Below are positions 1 through 11,831 of a stretch of DNA of 64,000 bases, piece after piece. The notes beneath the pieces are model-generated. The model did not search any database and was not told the DNA's origin. It saw only the letters and a list, made by a program, of their open reading frames with translations. The position numbers and the translations under genes were made by a program. The number at the start of each line of letters is the position of its first letter. Within the stretch, counting starts at the first letter, position 1. Origin of the DNA: Trema orientale (taxonomy: Eukaryota > Streptophyta > Magnoliopsida > Rosales > Cannabaceae). The DNA lies in the NCBI GenBank assembly GCA_002914845.1, contig JXTC01000269.1, forward strand, positions 198,687 to 262,686. The letters are read 5' to 3'.

Positions 1-1560
1 TGACAATTTGAGCCATACATAGTTAATGTCACATATATAATATAATATTGTGTCTCTGTGACTATTTTAATCGAAATCGGTGAACACACGCCCCTTAGGG
101 CACATATTATATGTGACAATTGAACTACATTTATTTGAGAATCATTCTTACTTTAGATGATATGCACATTATTGTATCCCTCTAACCACTTTAATCAAAA
201 TTAAATGAGAAGCAAGTCCCTTAACTTAGGCCACACATTATACATGATAATTGAATAAACAACTTTCACACTTTATGTATGTCCATATGCACATTTTTTG
301 AATTTGTTTATTTTGAAAATTCGGCTATATTCTTTAGAGATTATTTGTAAATTTTTTGTTTTGAACATGAATATTTTTGAGGGATTTTTTTAAAAAAAAA
401 TTACATTATATTTTGGAGGGATTTATAATAAAAGGCACGCATGTTTGTATATGATTTGCAAACAAAATTTTCGGATCATAGAATCTTATCTAAAAATATA
501 TATATTGTATCAAATTTTGGTAGTTTTGAAAATTTGTTTGGTATTATTGTTTTCGAATAATTTTCATATTTAAACATCAAAAAATTTGTGTTTGAAATAA
601 TTGTGTAAAGTATGAGATTGACATTATTTAATTAAAGCATGATTATTTTGTTTGTCATTTAGAAATATGGTTTTTAACATATCTAAAGAAAAACATGTTA
701 CTTATGAATGAGATTATTCCTATATAAATGTTTTATAACTATATTAAAAGAAAAAAAAAGAAAAATATGTTACTTATGAATGAGATTATTCCTATATAAA
801 TGTTTTATAACTATATTAAAAGAAAAAAAAAAAGAAAAACATAATCCTTAAAAAAGAATGTACTTCAGTAAAAAAATAAAAGAAAGAAAAAAGAAAACGT
901 GGAGTAGGTGAAGCTAAGAAAGGTTACGTTACTGAGGGTAATAATAGACAATTTAAAGAAAATTAAAAAAATAAAATAAAAGGGAAAGCTTAGGTCGATG
1001 GGAAAATGTAAAAACATTGTATAATTGTTTTCTAACATTACACTGAATCTCAGAATTATATTCCAACATAAATTTCAAAAACTCCTCACCAAACAATTTT
1101 AATTTGTATCAGTGTTTTCATATACTCTGGGAAGGCATCCAAATTAAATATTAAACAGATCATAATTAAACTTCTAGTTTAAAAAATCAGAATATCTTTT
1201 AGATGGAATTATTTACACTCTAAGAATGAAATGAGAATAAAAAATGATTTAAGTATAATATCTAACTTTTATGCTTTTTGTGTGTGTGTGTTGTTTTTGT
1301 TAAATAGAACACAATTTTTAAACTCACACAATTTTCTATAGCTAACTAATATTCAAAAAATGAGTAATTAAAAGGGCACGAAATTCTATCCATTATTAAA
1401 TCTACTTTTTCGTTGAGGATATTTTGCAAAGGCCAAGGAAAAAAGAAAAAAGAATCTTTGTAATTAATGTCAAATTGTAACCTGATTAAACTTGTTATAG
1501 GAGGTAATTTTTAAGTATACATCATAATTTGTATTTAATGCTTGCACTAATATCTATAAT
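1..1560. other. AT-rich intergenic DNA with degenerate tandem repeats
   Basis: No gene is seen. Related stretches (a TGACAATTGA-like motif near a GCACATATTATA-like motif) recur at about 1, 114 and 246, suggesting a decayed repeat of roughly 115-130 bp. A clear 72-bp tandem duplication lies at about 690-833, where the segment beginning GTTACTTATGAATGAGATTA occurs twice. The remainder is A/T-rich without coding character. Confidence 0.5.
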
Positions 1561-1574
1561 TATTTAATGTTAAC

Positions 1575-1806
1575 ACAAATTTTTATGATGGTTATTATGG
1601 AGCCATAACTATTGAAACTTCGTCCAAATTTATTATATATATTTTTTTTATTGTAAAAAATAAAAGAGAGAAATAATATTAATAATATATATTTTTTTAT
1701 GCACTTTATTATGGTTATTGGATCTAATGATGATCCAACCGTTAAAAAAAAGAATCTACACATAGATTTAAAAGAAAATACCTACTGAATTGACGACCAT
1801 ATATAT
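1575..1806. repeat. Composite of MITE families A (fragment) and B (inverted copy)
   Basis: The first part matches the right end of the element at 18265-18520 (GGTTATTATGGAGCCATAAC, then ATTGAAAC). The second part, on the opposite strand, matches the element at 18539-18792: it has the terminal motif AATACCTACTGAATTG, the inner GATCCAACCGTT and the AGAGAGAAATAATATTAATA stretch. Both sit in TA-rich tracts. No coding capacity is seen, and this is read as old non-autonomous DNA transposon sequence. Confidence 0.5.
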
Positions 1807-1859
1807 ATAGACTTTAGCTCCAAGGGAGCCAGGGCGGGGCCATTGAAAACAAGGAAAAC

Positions 1860-3079
1860 TTAGCCATGCTTGTATGAGGAAGCTTTAGGCCTAAGCTCAA
1901 TCCCTTCTACAACGAGGCCAGACCAAGGACCTTTGCCACTGACCTCCTTTAGACTGCACGACACCACGCCATCTTCTCCATTTTCATTGAAGAAATTTCC
2001 CATCTCAATCTCCTTCCACCCATCTCCTCTATCTTGAGGGAGTTGAGGCATGTCACTTGGAGGATCCAGGACCACACTGAGCACGTCCCCGTCTTCTAGT
2101 CCTTCGAAATAGACACGCAGGTTAACTGGTCTTCTGTCGAACCCGCGTACACCGGGGGGTTCCCACCAGTGTCTCCGTCCGTGCTGAGCTCTTTCGAGCT
2201 TGGAGACAAGGTAGGCCGCGTAAGTGGTTTGTGGGGAGAGAATCCTAGTGTCAACATTTGCCACGACATGAAGCCACCATACATCTTTGAGTTTAGCTAC
2301 TTCAGGGAACCTGTATTACGTCCATATCCATGAGTTTAAGATATGCAGATTAGGAATAGAAACAGCCATATTTATACCATAGAAAGTGTCTGAATCAGAA
2401 TATAGTCCAATCTGAATAAGAATTTGAAGAAATCTATAGAAATTTGTCTGATTATTTAGGGGACCAAAATAACAAATAAGGGTGAGGCAACATATATATA
2501 CCTGGACTCGGGTAAAGGTGACCATTGCCAGTATTGGGGTGTATCTCCCCAAGTAATTGAAAGCCCTCTTGCCCCTATCATATAACACTTCTTCCCACTT
2601 GTTTTATCTAGTGAAAAGCTCTGTCTCAAACAATGTGATCAAAAAGTCTCAAAACTTTTTTCCACAGGAAAACACCAACAAGAAAAAAATAAAAATAAAA
2701 AAGTAAAATGTAATGCTTCAGATAGAAAAATATGGTAGGATTTATGGAGATTATATAGATAAGGAAAATACTTCAAAAATTCGTATCATAATCGAAATTG
2801 GCATATCTAATTTACCATGTTACCGTCGCCAATGATAACTGGATTGTGATATAGATGGAAATAGAGACTCTTCTTAGGCATGGCATTCAATACAGGAAAA
2901 ACGACAGATTGGGAGATGGCATTTCTGTAGTCAGAGGGAAGAAACCTTTCCCAAACGACATCCGAATCCGCAACTGATCTGAACAGAGGAGAGACCAACG
3001 ACGACCTGCACGCATCTCTTGGGGATGTGAGAGAAATTATGTGAGAGATGCACTCTTCTGGTAACTGGGTAATCTCCAT
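1860..3079 (-). CDS. F-box protein PP2-B-like, copy 1 (3 exons, 277 aa)
   Basis: Predicted substrate receptor of an SCF E3 ubiquitin ligase with a plant phloem-protein-2 (PP2) lectin-like domain. Exons on the minus strand are 3079-2816, 2620-2502 and 2310-1860; both introns are GT-AG and the frame is open across 834 nt. The F-box fills roughly residues 1-50 (MEITQLPEECISHIISLTSP, later SDVVWERFLP). Exon 2 gives SFSLDKTSGKKCYM and WGDTPQYWQW, hallmarks of the PP2-B group. Exon 3 gives RFPEVAKLKDVWWL, ILSPQTTYAAYLV, DRGDGWKEIEMG and ends GIELRPKASSYKHG. The start is placed at the ATG before EITQLPEEC because copy 2 begins identically; an upstream in-frame extension to 3229 is unlike the family. 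Ligand and target are unknown. Copy 2 and the remnant at 15.9 kb lie in the same orientation, so this is a tandem family. Confidence 0.9.
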
Positions 3080-3391
3080 TATTTTCTCGGGAAAATATTT
3101 TCTACAAAATTTTCCTTCTCTCTGTTCTATCTTTCTTTCCTCAGTTTGATCCACAGAACGGATCTGATCAGTGAACCGACCAATGGAGTTTCTGTATATG
3201 AAATACACAAGAAGAAGAGAGAAAATCACGAGGACTTGTAATCGAATCAGCTGAGAGTGAATACAGGCTCTTAGGAATACCCTGTTTGAAAAGAAATACC
3301 CACTTCTCTGTATCTCGGTATCTTATATGTCAAGGCACGACATGAGGTAGGTAGGGTCCCCATTACACAAATAAATGAATGTATATGGTAA

Positions 3392-3574
3392 GAGCAATGC
3401 TATGGGGCACCAGTGGTGCCCAGCATCACAGTGACATGTCTGTTTGTCATTGGATGATTTAATTAACAAATTGGGTCCCACATGGGCCCTACTTAAATTA
3501 TAATTATGATTAATCAGTGACAAACTGACACATCAGTGTGTGCTGGGCACCACTGATGCCCTATAGCATTATTC
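3392..3574. mobile_element. 183-bp Mutator-like MITE with 9-bp target duplication
   Basis: The ends are inverted repeats of about 34 bp: the left end starts GAGCAATGCTATGGGGCACC, and the right end read on the other strand starts GAATAATGCTATAGGGCATC. The element is flanked by identical 9-bp repeats ATATGGTAA at 3383-3391 and 3575-3583. A 9-bp duplication is the usual signature of Mutator-like elements. It has no coding capacity and lies about 300 bp upstream of the F-box/PP2 copy 1 start. Confidence 0.8.
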
Positions 3575-3583
3575 ATATGGTAA

Positions 3584-5200
3584 TAAGCTTCATGGCACCG
3601 ATTTTTGACACTTGGCTATACGCGTTAACTGAGCAATGGTTGGATGATGAGCACGCCGCTGATTTGATATATTAGTGTATAAATGTTTATTGAGACATAT
3701 ATAGGATGAGGATGGACTGATCGGGTCTAATATATCTGTCCAATTCTCTGTCCAACCCGTAGTATTAGGACACGTCATAAAAGCTTTTAACTCTACCACT
3801 CTACAGATCCATTTGTTTAACGGACGTTTAATGCTTCAGTAAATTATTATTGATAACTACTTTACAAAAAAAAAATAGTTGAATGCAAAAGATAAGTCCA
3901 AAAATTTTACCAGCAACAGACGAATTGATAAACTGGTGCAATGCAAGNAAAAAAAAAAAAAAAAAAAAAAAACCTCAAACTCACGCCTGTACTCCCTAGG
4001 CGGCTCAGCTTCCATCTTCTTCCTTTGCTCGTCTTTGCTTCTGAAATGAATCCTACCCATTTGTACATGTATTTTTCATGTGCTTTTAATTAATGGGGTT
4101 TTTTTTTCGGCTTTGAATGTGCATAAATTTATATCATTTTTAAATCAGAAAATCATAATTTTTCACTTATTCCTTTGCATTGCCCAAATCAGTTAAAACT
4201 ATTAAACCCAGATCTAAGGTCGATTTTGACTATTTCTGGAGCTCCGGTTAGTGTGTTTGCACTTGTCTTCCAGTGAAACAGTCTATATCAGATTCGAGAT
4301 TTTTGAAATGGCCAATTAACCTCTGTTATGACTCGATGCTCGCCATGGTCAGGATTAATTGGGGTTTTGTTAGGTCACATGTTTGTGGTATCTTTTGGCA
4401 TTTTATTACTATACAGTTCAGATTTTGGATCCGAGAGGGGGGCCAGCCCAAGGAAGAAGAAGAAGTGGGGAATTTTTCTTTTTCTTTTTCATTTTTTTTT
4501 AAATCCTAAAGATATATTTATTGAAGCTCTAAACGGACCTTATTCGCCGTGAAGTGAAATATATTGAAATAAATTTCTGGGGCTTATAGAAATTTAATTA
4601 AATTTTGGGCCCAATTTTTTTAGTAAATGTCCCTTTGTCAAATATTATAGCAAAATGTCCTGTATATATGCTTATATACCAAGCGTAAAATTTTATATAC
4701 CAAGTATAAAAAATTATATATCTAGTGCATTTCAGTACAGTAACTAAAATTGGTAGATATATGTACTTGGACATTTAGCTATAAACTTTTAAAAGTGGAC
4801 ATTTACCTAATCAAATTTAAAATTTTATTCATTCACTTAAATTTCTCTAAATTTTTTTAAAGACGTGTCATCTTTCTATTAGCTGGACAGAGAATGGGAC
4901 AGAGAAGTTTGGATAGGTGATCCGGCTCCATAGGATGAAGATACGTGTAAACTATAGCTAAAACGATGTTGATTTCTTGAGGCAAAGTACCACAGTATAA
5001 TTCGAACTTTTTGTCAACAATATTTTTAAAAATTCGGAATAAAAATACATTTACCCTAAAAATTTTGTAGATTTATTTATATATGTATAATATTTCTAAT
5101 TTTGAAAAATATGCTTATAAAATACGCTAATAAAAGTTTAATTGTCCATATAAATATGAGATTTTTCACCTACTTTAATGTGATTGATAAAATATATATA
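3584..5200. other. Intergenic DNA, no gene seen
   Basis: No conserved protein segment was recognised on either strand. It contains one unresolved base at 3948 beside an A-run, a T-rich stretch near 4470-4500, and A/T-rich sequence repeated elsewhere in low-copy form. Short open frames near 4273-4552 show no family resemblance. Confidence 0.4.
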
Positions 5201-6094
5201 TATATGGGTCATGTTTCAATGGAGATTTTTGTTTTTGCTCCATTGATGGGTATTTTCATTTGGACCATTGGATTTTGATCTGATGGTTATAATGATATTA
5301 GTAATTTTATCAAAAAAAAAAATTAATTAATACGTATATAAATATAGAAAGCTATTTATGACTTAAAAAATTGGTAACCTATATGTGACCTATGAGTTGG
5401 AATTTCTTTTTTCTACTTCCTTTTCCATTGTTTTTTTCTTTTTTTCATTCTATTATTTTCATTAAAAAATAAATAAAAAAATAACTAACCGTATATATAT
5501 ATATATACCTAGATTTTTTTTTCCTAAAGAACTAATTGTATATATGTTAAATTTTTCATTAAAAAACGAGTTCTTCTTTTTTATAATCAAAACTAACATT
5601 ACATATCCCCTAAAAAAAAAAACTAATGTTATGTATATATTCTTTAAAAAAAAAACAACTAACTATTAATATAAAACTATTAAATACTAATTTTTTTATC
5701 AAAATTTTTCCTTAAAAAAATACATTCTTTCTTTTTTATAATTTCAAAACTAACGTTATTCCCCTTTCAAAAAAAAAAATACTAACGTTACATCCCATTA
5801 AAAAAAAATAAAAATAAAAATAAAACTAACGTTATCTATATTCTCAAAAAAATTATTTATTCATATTAATAGCATAATATGTTTAGATTAAATGAAATTT
5901 AAAAAATTAAACTTATAAGTGAAAATCAAAAAAGAAAAGAAATAAATAAAAAAGAAAAATATTTGAATAAACATTAATTGATAAAATAATGGAAATAGAT
6001 GAAATTACTTACTATTGTAGGACATATTCAACTTGATAATCTTATCCATCCATGGAGCAAAAACAAAAATCTCTATTGAAACATCACCCATATA
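5201..6094. mobile_element. MITE family A, long copy with about 45-bp inverted ends
   Basis: The left end (GGGTCATGTTTCAATGGAGA, then TTTTTGTTTTTGCTCCATTG) and the right end on the other strand (GGGTGATGTTTCAATAGAGA, then TTTTTGTTTTTGCTCCATGG) are near-perfect inverted repeats. Both ends abut TA tracts, so a target duplication cannot be read securely. The interior is low-complexity A/T with no open frame. The shorter element at 18265-18520 has the same outer sequence. Confidence 0.7.
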
Positions 6095-7860
6095 TATAAA
6101 CATTACTTATTGACAATTGATTAAGTATTTAATTATTCAAAACAAAATTGATATTACAAAAAAAAAAAAAAAAACAACAACAAAAAATCAACTGGGACAA
6201 AAAAAAAATTGAGTTTGAATGAAAAATAAAATTTTAAATAAAGAAAATAAAATTGGTGAGGAGTATTTTATACGCCTAAAGATACATATGTGTATAATAC
6301 ATTTTCATTGAAAAATACGAGTATTTTTTAGTACGTTTAATAAAAGTACATAATTCGGCCGTATAATTGAAAAATACATACAGGTACTATATATGAAATT
6401 GCTAATTATGGTTGTTGTTCTATGTACAGTAAAACCCCTGTACAACTTTAGTAATAAGTACAGTAATTTTCAAAGCTATCCAAACTCATTCTACAATAGT
6501 TGAAATCATTCTATAATCGGCAAAGTTCATCACAGAATAATAATAACCAATATTTACGGTAATTTTAGAGTAATCCAGATGTTACTCCATATGATTAAGA
6601 AAATTTCGTAGTCATCATCGCCAAATATAAAGGAAGCCATAAAATATGATTGGAAAAGACTGAAACGGATCTAAATGGAAGAAAAAGAGAAAGAAATAAG
6701 GACTGGATAGATTGACTTGGAAGGAGAATAAAGCCATTAACAGAGAGGAAAAATATGGAAAAGGAAAGACTACATAAAAACAGTCAGCGAAAAAACAGAG
6801 AGAAGGGCATATGATTGGCGAAGACTGAAACAGAAGTGAATGAGAGAAGAGGGAAAAGGAATAACAATTAAACAGAAAGACTTAGTAGAGAAGCAGACAG
6901 ATTAACAGGGACAGGAACTATGGATGGGAAAGGCCACATGATAACAGTAAAAGAACAAAGAGAAGAATGATATGAGGCATGAAAGCGCTAAATAAGCTAT
7001 CAAAACATTCCACAAGATCTAAGACAAAGGTAGAGAGATAATTATTTAACGAATGCATATTAATTTAGCATAGAATAAAATTTAATTAGATTTCAAGCTA
7101 ACAACAGAGTTTAGTGAAATAATTCAATAATACAAAATACTCAGTGTAATAAGAAAGTGATAAATACTTTAATAATATAGAAACAAAATATAGAGAAGAT
7201 ATCAGTTAACAACGGAACAAAAAACAACCATATTTAACATCCGTAAAGAGATAAATATGTGAGCAGCGAATATTAATTAGCAACATAACAAAGTATAACC
7301 AGATTCCGAATCAATAACAGCACTAAATAAAATAGTTCGATACTACATAGCACTCAGTATAACAACAAAGTAATAAATACCTTAACAATATACAAACAGA
7401 ATATAGAATAAATATTAACTAACAATAGAACAAAATACAGTCATAGTCAAGACGGATAATAACCCAAAACACATATAACAGGGTCTAATAAATATTCATA
7501 GTACCTGATACAACTGCAAAACAGAGTCCTCCAAATTAACTTAAAAATGACAGAGGTTATATAAACAGTAGAAGAGAGAGCATGAGCACAATAAATATAG
7601 CCAAGAAGAACAGCAACAAACTCAGTAGTAAATTTTGGACGATAAATATGAGTCAAAGTAGGTAGAGTTAAGCAAGTGGAATATAGAGAATATAACAAAT
7701 AGCATGACCATTTACAAACAAACAACAATCAAATAAATATAAAAGCCACTGAAGGGTAAAAAAATCATTAAATACATGGCAATACTTACAACAGACACGT
7801 AATAAAAGTACCACAGTTAAAAAAAAATTCAGAGACTTATTAAACACTGAACCCTGATTT
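6095..7860. other. Purine-rich repeat-derived region, no gene
   Basis: Two blocks at about 6630 and 6810 share ATATGATTGG and AAGACTGAAAC and look like a degenerate duplication. Two further blocks, about 7060-7200 and 7270-7440, share ATATTAATT, ACTCAGTGTAATAA-like, TAATAAATAC and AATATAGA motifs at about 220-bp spacing. No protein family is recognised. I read it as decayed tandem repeat inside transposon-derived DNA. Confidence 0.4.
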
Positions 7861-8390
7861 TTTTTACTTTTCTTTTTTTTCCCCTTTTTTTAATTCAAAT
7901 AATACAAAAATATCTAAACATTATTAAATACAGGTCTGAAACCTTAAATGTGAACAGATAGAGCATGAAAAGTAAAAACAGAGGTTATGATGAACATCAA
8001 AAAATCTGAAGTAAGAAATAAATATGAAAAAAAAGAATTTTTATTACATTTTTTTTAAGTCTACATGATAAAAAAATATCAAAACAACATTGAATAGAGG
8101 CATAAGGCTGTAGATGCGAATACGTAAATCATCAAAAGCAAGAATACAGGTTATCATAAGCATCAAAAAAATTTCAAGCAAAAAACAAATATCACAGAAA
8201 ATATCTTTTTCTAGCTTTTTTTAATCCGAATAATAAAAAAAAATATTAACACAACATTAAATAGAGGTCTGAATCTATGAATACAAATGCACACATCATC
8301 TCAAAACTAAAAGTACAAGTCATAATAAGCATAAAAAAATCCAAAGCAAACGATAAACATGGAATGCGAAAAATATAAAAAATCAAATTT
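7860..8390. repeat. Degenerate minisatellite, about 167-bp unit, three copies
   Basis: A landmark resembling AATAGAGGTCTGAA recurs near 7931, 8098 and 8265. Each is followed at similar distances by GCATCAAAAAA-like and AACAAATAT-like motifs, and each is preceded by a T-rich run and an AATAATA segment. Identity between copies is only moderate. It lies about 1 kb from the RPA1-like pseudogene and may belong to the same decayed element. Confidence 0.55.
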
Positions 8391-9300
8391 AATGTCCAGA
8401 ATGATCTAGATAATATTCTAGACATTTCCAAGGCAAAAAACACATCCGAAAGAATAGAATTCATATCACATATTAGCAATAACAAATCTTCAACCAATAA
8501 TAATGCAAAAAACAATCACACAAAAATAATCAGAAAATAGAGATTCGGAATAGAAAAATACCAGATAAAAAGAGAGGAGCACCGCGTAAGATAGTAGATC
8601 TCAGCTCCAAGCAACCAACTTGAAAGCGGCAAGCAAAAAATTAAAAAACAGGGAGTTAAACAAAAATAAAGATAAAATAATTCAGACCGAGACAAAAGAA
8701 GAGAAAGAAGAGCCATCGAAGGAGATGCAAGGGCAAAGAGACCAAACCACGAGGAACAAAGCAAAAAATCAAAGAGAAAGGAACGCGAAAGGACGATCTG
8801 CAGAATAGGAAAAAGAAAACCCTATAACACAAAGAGAAGAGAGACAACGCAGCATCGAGAAGACAAAGAGCCGAAAGGAGTAATCAAGCACTGATCTGCG
8901 GAGTAACCAAGGAGGAGGGGAATGACGGAAAAACCAAACCAACAGACGTAGCCAAAGCAAAAAGAGAAGCCCATATCAGTCAATTCGATAATAACGTAAA
9001 CAAAAAGACCAAAATACCCACACAGCCATAAGACTTAGGCGAAGGGTTTCAAGGGCAAAACTGTAATCAAACATCTCAAACACATAACCAGTTCACATCC
9101 ACACCTCACACGCACGACATGACTAAAAAATTCTCTGAAAACAACAACTCCCTCAACCCTCCAATGGCAAAACCGTCAATTAACACTCTTGCCAAAAAAA
9201 AAATGCTTAAATTATGTCATTTGTTTTTCAAAAGAAAATAGTAGGATAAATAATAGTTTTTTATTAAAATATGAAGAATTTGTTTTCAAATATGAATAAA
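8391..9300. other. Region without recognisable gene beside the RPA1-like pseudogene
   Basis: Open frames on both strands are compositionally biased and match no family I know. A stretch near 9045-9180 (GGGCAAAACTGTAATCAAAC, later ATGGCAAAACCGTCAATTAA) resembles one near 10925-10960 (AAGGGCAAAAACGTCAATGC), so these may be duplicated ends or leaders of one element. Confidence 0.35.
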
Positions 9301-9309
9301 TTAATTACC

Positions 9310-10700
9310 TGCTTGATTTTCTTTTTCTTGATTCTTCCGTTGGTGTTGCTTTTGAGCTGTAGTTCAAAAAATATATTATTAGTTACATAATAGATAATTT
9401 ATTTTGTATTTTATTTAGTTAACTAAGAATTAGTAGCAATTGTTTACCTTCCTGTAATCTTTTTTGGATTAGGCGTTTTAGGGTCTAATGGTATGACTGG
9501 CACTATTTCTGGTTCTGGGACGGTTGTTAGTGCTGGAAGGGATAATGTAGTCAATTCATCGTCATCGAATATTTTTGACACGATTGTGTCAATTAGCGCT
9601 CTTCTAGTTCTGAAATAAATTCGGAATATTTTTGTTTGCCCACAAAGTTGTTCGATTATCGGTGGCAATGTTATTGGATCAGTATATTTGTATTGTTAAT
9701 GTGGAACATGGCTTCTTGATCAGAACTTGGGCCGCTTTTCCAAATATTATTATGACAGTGAATCCTGTTTCATCTTCGATTCTGGTATTTAATTTATACC
9801 TGTTGAAATAATAATATAGTAAATTATAAATTGTTAATTGTTTTATTAGTAAATTAATTAAATAGATACTAATATTAGTTATCTAGTTAGATGTTGTACC
9901 ACGGAGTTGGAATTGATGTCAGATGACCATGTGTATCGCACCACCATCCGTTTCCTGCTTCTCGAACTTGTCGGGAGCATTGGTGGCAGGAATTGTAGTA
10001 CCAGCCTTGATGTGTTTCAAATTTGAATATTCTTGCTTTCACTGTAAATTTGACTCCTTGGTGGTAAAAGAAGGAAAAAATTCGATGTTAGTATAAATTA
10101 TAGTTTGTAATGATATTTTTATTTATTTTATTTATTTTTATTAACCTGTTGTGCCAAAGAGTCTAATTGATTTAATTTTGCAATTGTTTTCATGTTCTGT
10201 AATTTTTGTTGTTCTGGTGGTTGTACTTCTCTTGGCACGGGAGCTGGTAGGAATTCAATATGCTCTGTTGTATGCCGAAACCTAGGTAATAGGTTGGTTT
10301 TTCAGAAAAAAAAAACAATGTTTAATAAAGATAAATGAAAGAGGATATTTTTTCCTATTTCATAATTCTGGAAAATATGAGAGGTAATTCTTACCTTGTT
10401 TTTAGTGCATTAGCTTCTGGTATATCTATGTTCATATAATATATTGTTGCACCAGTACTTACAGCATATATATTTCTTGTTCAATGTAAGAGTTTATGTT
10501 AGTTAATGTGCAGTTAAGGTGCCAAAAATAGTTTTATATATTGTATCAGATGTAATTATTAATTACCTAAATATTGTTTATTGTCATAGATGTGAAAATA
10601 GTTATAATCGGTTCTTCCATCGTCTTCACAATGTCTGCATTATTTGTTTTTGTCGTTTCTCGCTATAGAGTGATTTGCAGTTTCTCACTCCTACAATTAA
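9310..10700 (-). pseudogene. RPA1-like (replication protein A 70 kDa subunit-like) pseudogene
   Basis: Reading the minus strand from about 10680 downwards, successive exon-like pieces match the plant RPA1-like OB-fold family common in Helitrons. They are: ETTKTNNADIVKTMEEPIIT; NIYAVSTGATIYYMNIDIPE; RFRHTTEHIEFLPAPVPREV; the zinc-finger piece GWYYNSCHQCSRQVREAGNG followed by WWCDTHGHL; YKLNTRIEDETGFTVI; and LPPIIEQLCGQTKIFRIYF. Pieces are separated by GT-AG-like boundaries. The conserved Trp in the ITLW segment reads TAG, and the frame breaks between the CSTLTIQIY piece and the LPPIIEQL piece. No start exon was identified. Single-stranded DNA binding is the family role, but this copy should not make a full protein. 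It lies in repeat-rich DNA, probably a decayed mobile element. Confidence 0.7.
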
Positions 10701-11059
10701 ATGAATGACGTTAGAATATGTCTAAAATAAGGGATTAAGTTTTTTTTTTTTTTTTTTCTGGCATGTGAATTGTTGCAATCAATGAAGTAGTTACCTGATG
10801 TTTTGTGTTATCAGTGTTCGTCTTGGTGTCACTTTTTCTTTGACAGCTGTTTCTTCTAAGTCTGTGGGAAAAAAGACTCGCAGAATGACTAAAAAACCCC
10901 CCCTCTAGAAGGCCAATCCTCCCCCCCAACCTTCTAAGGGCAAAAACGTCAATGCACACCACTACAAAATTAAAAAAAAAAAGCAAAAAACAAGGTTACT
11001 GTTCTAATTACAGGAAAACTCCTGCACAATTTTAATAATATATAATAATGTGGAATGAG

Positions 11060-11830
11060 TAGGCATATAAATGACAACCGACCTATTTATATTATCTCAC
11101 TTTTTTTTTTCTTTTTTCTTTTTTTTTTTTGATTGGAACATATTATTCCACTTTTAATTACAAACTAAGTATATGTTAGTTGTGATCATTCAATATGTGC
11201 ATTAGAACTTACCATGCAAAAATACTAATTGAACCGTATATATCTTGTAGGCTTAGTCGGATTGTTAACGACACACGACTACTGTTGAGGTTTAAGTTTT
11301 AACTCTTTCATCTTATATGGACCAAAAAAAAAAAAAAACAAAGAAATACTCACGTATCATATCAAATTATCAACTCTTGTTTAAAAAGTGAGATGATTTG
11401 TGGGGTCGTTAAAATTTTGTTTAGACACCAATTTTTTTAAGTTTTAGCACTTTCCTATGCTGGAATTTTAATTTTGGCTGTGGTAACAGTTAATTATAAA
11501 AGAATAGACCAAAAGAATCTTAAAAAGGAATTTGGAGTTTTGTTGAATTAACATAATACCCAAAAACGAGAATTTCATCATCAGGATTCTCAAGAGACAA
11601 TTATGAATTGATAATTGCCTAAATTTTCTTCAAAAGTAAAGTCATTACAAACCATTTTCTTTTCCCAGGTTGAAAGTTCAAAAAAAAAACACCATAAGCA
11701 TGTTAAGAGAATTTGGATTTTAGAGGTCCAGGGAAGACGATGAAAATCACAACAAAAATTTAAGGAGAGTATATGTCACTACCCAAACCACAAAAACAGG
11801 GGAAAATTTATGAAGAGAGGCATATACATT
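11060..11830. other. A/T-rich intergenic stretch downstream of F-box/PP2 copy 2
   Basis: No gene, RNA or clear transposon end is seen. It holds a long T-run at about 11100-11130 and A-runs near 11325 and 11680. It probably includes the 3' untranslated region of the minus-strand gene ending at 11832. Confidence 0.35.
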
Positions 11831-11831
11831 T

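Noticed and set aside
2096..2588. Overlapping short open frames within the F-box/PP2 copy 1 region
   Set aside because: They are alternative frames of exons 2 and 3 or run into introns; the spliced PP2-B reading explains the sequence.
8246..8960. Hydrophobic open frames suggesting small membrane proteins
   Set aside because: They are by-products of T-rich strand composition, do not extend across splice sites and overlap degenerate tandem repeats.
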